Assembly (NCBI GenBank): GCA_949987705.1
Contig: OX465284.1
Coordinates: forward strand, 110,715,163-110,779,162
Direction of reading: 5' to 3'
Source of the DNA: Thereva unica
Taxonomy: Eukaryota > Arthropoda > Insecta > Diptera > Therevidae
DNA: 64,000 bases
The position numbers and the translations under genes are program-made. A model generated the notes under the pieces. It made no database searches. It was not told where the DNA came from and worked only from the letters and a program-made list of their open reading frames with translations. Positions 60,419 through 64,000 of the stretch are shown one piece after another (the stretch's first letter is position 1; each line of letters begins with the position of its first letter).

Positions 60419-60526
60419 GGGTGAATTCAAAAATTCAACACTGCCGCAACACTGCAGAATTCAGCTACAGGCTTCTAAATGCTGAATTCTGCAGTGTTGC
60501 AGCAATGTTAAGGTTTGAAATCACCC
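60419..60526. mobile_element. 108-base hairpin MITE, copy 2
   Basis: The left arm is identical to 51869-51914. The right arm has about eight differences, so the hairpin is weaker than in copy 1. Confidence 0.88.
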
Positions 60527-62389
60527 AAAATTGTAATTATAATTTATTAAAATCATTTATATTGCTGCAGATAGACGCAAACTACCACCAAAATCTGGTT
60601 AACGTATTCGGAGTTTATTTTTTTTGAACATGGTAGGAGAATATTTAGACTTGGGACTTTAGAGAGTTTTAGGATTGTGCAATTACGGGCAGAAGCACGA
60701 TCTCTAAATTTTTAACTTTATTTATTTGTTTTTTATTTTTGAGTACATTTAATCGAAATTGTAGTATATGTTCAAGGTGTTAATTCTGATTGATTGATTT
60801 ACGTTTTTAATATTTATAGGTAAATTTATTTAACTGAAGTTTTGTTAATCTTAAATGTAATTGTAATTTTTTAGGCGTGTTTATTTCATTTTAATTTAGT
60901 TCATATAAGGGTTTTTAAATTTTTGTAAATGTAATGAATAATTTGTATAATTTGAAGAAAATTATAATTATCGGGATCAGATTGATTTCGACATATAATA
61001 TTGAAAAAAAAAACAAGTGAATTTTACTATAGAAGTCAATTTTGCCATTCCATACTGTTACTATGGATATTGGATTCAATAAGTTTCGAAAATGAATTCT
61101 ATTCACCTTTCTTGTATCTTATGAGGGTCTACCAATAGGTTCCCATCTATGACCCTCCAGGTTTCCGTTCTTGGCTGAAAATTTTATTGCTGATCTGACT
61201 ATTTACTTTGTACGCTTATCTAAAGCCGCGTTCACCGGCCCAACGAAGCCCAACGATGATGCTCGGCCGCACGATTCTTGGCGTCTGGAGATACGTTCAT
61301 AAGCATTTGTTGACTTATCGAACCTTCGTTGTGACCTGCATTCAGTTTAAGTCGACTCTACACGACGATATGAACTCCCTCCAACGTGGGACGCTTGATG
61401 ATAGAACGCATCGTATAGTCGATGCCTGAACTACGAATGTCCCAATGTGCAGCGTCCAACGTTCGTATTTGGATACGTCCGGGTTGTTGCCGGGGCTGGC
61501 TCAATCATTGGAAGCCAAAATTCGAATGAAATGTTCACCGCTTCGTGGGTGATGGACGACTACCAGGGAATTTTTATTTTGAGTTTCTTACACTCTGAAA
61601 CGAAAACGTTGGTGGTGGCTGGTCACATGTCAAAATGGTTGATGTCAAAATCTTAAATTTTTGGTCTTCTATATTTTATGTGATTGTTCAAATTGTCAAT
61701 CGTTGGTTTATCTTCGATGCTCGTGCACCTCGCACACCAACAAACCTTCGTTGGCCTTCACTACGCCGTCCATCCAAAACCAACGAATGTCAACGACACA
61801 AAATAATCATGCCGATTATACAACTCGCCGGATTTTCTACGACGGGAGAACATCCGATCCGCAATTGAAAATATTTGCATTATAGAATCCGACGGATTTC
61901 TGCATTATCGACCCGCACTGAAACTGCAATTTCACCACTAGCTGTCAAATTTTCCACGATATTTTTGCGAATCCTTAGAAAAATAAATATTTAAGTGCAA
62001 AAATTTAAGAGTACATAATTATTTGAGTTTTGTCTTTTGTGGTATAAAAATTTCATTGTTTTTAACTTACGTTTTCTTCGTAAGAAATATCACAAAAAAA
62101 TACAGCCTTCGTGGCTATTAGTCACAGAATTAATCAGCCTTCATGAGTAATGACTAATAATTCCTAAAATTACTCCTTACATGTAATTCTGATTTTTAAC
62201 TTAATTTCTAAGCATTACTGTTTTAATTAATTTTTTCAAATCCAAGCTGCTCCATTTTTAAATGATAGCATTCTGGGCTCCTAACGATGTTAGGGAACCG
62301 GAACATGTGCTCTGCAGGCTGGGAACCAGCAGAACCAGCCAATTGAGGTGACCTCTTGACAAGAGATGGGTAGGAAGGTGGACCAGAAT
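60527..62389. other. No gene recognised
   Basis: AT-rich to 61200. Plus-strand frames at 61208-61885 (69-77 codons) show no domain. CCAACGTTCGT- and CCAACAAACCTTCGTTGG-like words recur at 61320-61790. Confidence 0.35.
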
Positions 62390-62640
62390 AGTCAAACTCT
62401 TGCCCTTAGCATTGGCGATTGGTACAGCGGGTGGTACAGTGCCTATTGACGTGGCTCTTCTACAGAAGCCATGGGTAAGTAACGGTGCTATACAGGGCTT
62501 GCGGGCAGCCGGCTACAGCATTGCATGCAGTGATGTGGACGGCGACCCTCGGACCTGTGTAGTTTACAATAAAAACACCAACTGCTTTCCTCTCACAGAT
62601 TTATCCGGATGCGTTTTCATCATTCGATCCATTTCTTCAA
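62390..62640 (+). pseudogene. R1/Jockey-type LINE endonuclease start
   Basis: IDVALLQKPWVSNGAIQGL followed by PRTCVVYNKNTNCFPLTDLS matches the opening of the APE-type endonuclease in R1/Jockey LINEs (the LLQ-PW and PR-C blocks). It stops at about 62645 with no RT following. Related to 22018-22065. Confidence 0.68.
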
Positions 62641-63176
62641 ACTGAACTCGGTTCGTTGTGCGTAAAGAATTTTATTTGTAAACTTATTTTGTTCATAATT
62701 GACAGTATAATTAAAAACATTTAAATTCATATTTTATAAGTCTCCATTGAAAAAAACTACACCGAAATTTTTCACTTCCGCAGTAAATTTGATGCGGATT
62801 TGTAATGAAATTTTTTGTATAGAGTGTGATTCACGAGCGGATTCTACAATATCAATTTTTCACACTGCATTACCGTCATTTGGTTATTTTTCATTCGACG
62901 GATTCTATAATACGCCAAACCTCAAATCCGAATAAAATTCTTTCCGCGGACGATCCGGCGAGTTATATAATCGGCATGATTATTTCGGGCAAAAAACGTC
63001 GCGTCGATTTTTAGAAAAACGGAGGTCGCTGGAAGAATTATGCAAAGAAAAGTGTTGGCCAGTGCAAAAAATGAGGAATCTGCACGTCGGCGCTGGCGAG
63101 GAATCTGACTTCCGACAATGGCTTGGACCCAGAATGTCCGAGACGGTAGTATTCCCGCCAAGGGACCTGATTGAGA
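62641..63176. other. No gene recognised
   Basis: AT-rich first half, unassigned second half. Confidence 0.35.
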
Positions 63177-63900
63177 TCTTCTTTGATCCTCCAGCTGGCG
63201 GTTTGAGCAGTACATCGTAAATACTTTGCCGACGATCGGAAGGAGGCTAATACCGCGGTAATTCTTTCATTCTTGACTGTCGCCTTTCAAAATTGGCACA
63301 ACGATCGCTGTCTTACACGCCGACGGGACACGATCCGCATTCAATGTGTGCGTTATGAGGAGGTGGAGTTGTGATACGATATCACCTCCGAATTTGATCA
63401 TACTTGATCTATTCCCGGCGATTTTCCATTTTTCAGCGATTTTATTGTTGTCTTCACCAAGATTCGTCGGCTGTTCGATAATCGGCGGTTCGGGTGCAGG
63501 ACCTTGGGGCGGATCGTGGTTGTACAGCTGGTGGAAAAATTTCTCTCCACCGCGTTGCAGGCGACCTTGTGGAGAGGTCACGAAAGTTCAATCCGATTTT
63601 TTTAAAGTTGTCGTTGGAAGATGTTGTTTTGCCGTCTAACCGTCGGATTGTTTGGTACAGCGTCCGACACTCGTGCGTCGACGTCGCTTCTTCCATGTCG
63701 GATGCAACGTTTTTCCAGTACGGGTCCCGTAAGCACTCCCAATTTTTCTTGGCTGGTGGTGGCACCGTTTTCTTTGCTCTTTGTAACAGCATATGTATTT
63801 TCGCTCGAACAAGATAATGGTACGATCTGCAATCGGACCCACGCATTGCAAGTACGTCTTTGAGCGTCAATCGGAATATTGCGTTGATTAAACTTAGTCT
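63177..63900 (-). pseudogene. RTE-type LINE, internally deleted copy
   Basis: It has the same 3' tail as the 46.0 kb copy (CTTCTTTGATCC...CCAGCTGGCGG). Then, after a jump at about 63213, it continues with the sequence equivalent to 47298 onward (CGTAAATACTTTGCCGACGA). About 1.25 kb of RT is therefore missing. It extends 5' beyond the main copy, with the frames KKNWECLRDPYWKNVASDME and TLYQTIRRLDGKT at 63760-63620. Confidence 0.85.
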
Positions 63901-64000
63901 AACATCGCCGAATCGTTACTGGGTGGATTTCGCCAGGTGAGTTGGTGTTTGAGTGGATGGCGGAAGGTGTTGGTGGTAACGATCAAATTGTTTGACGCTG

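Overview
The window looks like nuclear DNA from an insect. It carries an ELAV/fne-type neuronal RNA-binding protein gene, very short introns (50-85 bases), arthropod-type retroelements (R1, CR1/Jockey, RTE, BEL/Pao, Ty3/gypsy), DUF4817-type mariner remnants, tRNA-derived SINEs and many terminal-inverted-repeat (TIR) miniature elements. I cannot fix the order; a transposon-rich holometabolous insect fits best. No ribosomal RNA, functional tRNA or CRISPR array was seen.

Layout. 0-3 kb: two coding exons (RRM1, RRM2 and part of the hinge) of an ELAV-like gene on the minus strand; its RRM3 exon is probably beyond the left edge. 3.5-24 kb: no confident gene, only a SINE, Ty3/gypsy, BEL/Pao, CR1, R1 and RTE debris, several MITEs (one nested in another repeat) and a T-rich tract at 16.3-17.2 kb. 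24.7-60.2 kb: the main gene content, a dispersed array of seven related genes for small (about 125-155 aa) four-helix membrane proteins, six on the minus strand and one on the plus strand. They share a three-exon plan: a tiny first exon, often ending in Glu-Leu, then a phase-0 intron, a second exon of 115-133 nt (exactly 124 nt in four members), a phase-1 intron, and a last exon with transmembrane helices 3 and 4. Four genes can be modelled from start to stop; three lack a recognisable first exon. Between and inside them lie LINEs, mariner and gypsy fragments, hairpin MITEs and an AT-rich stretch (29.9-31.4 kb) that may be regulatory. 60-64 kb: mostly unassigned sequence with a second copy of a hairpin MITE, an R1/Jockey endonuclease fragment and an internally deleted RTE copy.

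How the parts relate. The membrane-protein array appears to have grown by tandem duplication, then been spread apart and partly inverted by transposon insertion. The topology is MARVEL-like, but I do not recognise a named family and assign no function. All transposon coding regions are broken or truncated; the least damaged is the 347-codon CR1/Jockey reverse-transcriptase end at 50.7-51.8 kb. Several nested insertions can be read directly against an empty site elsewhere in the window, giving a relative order of events.
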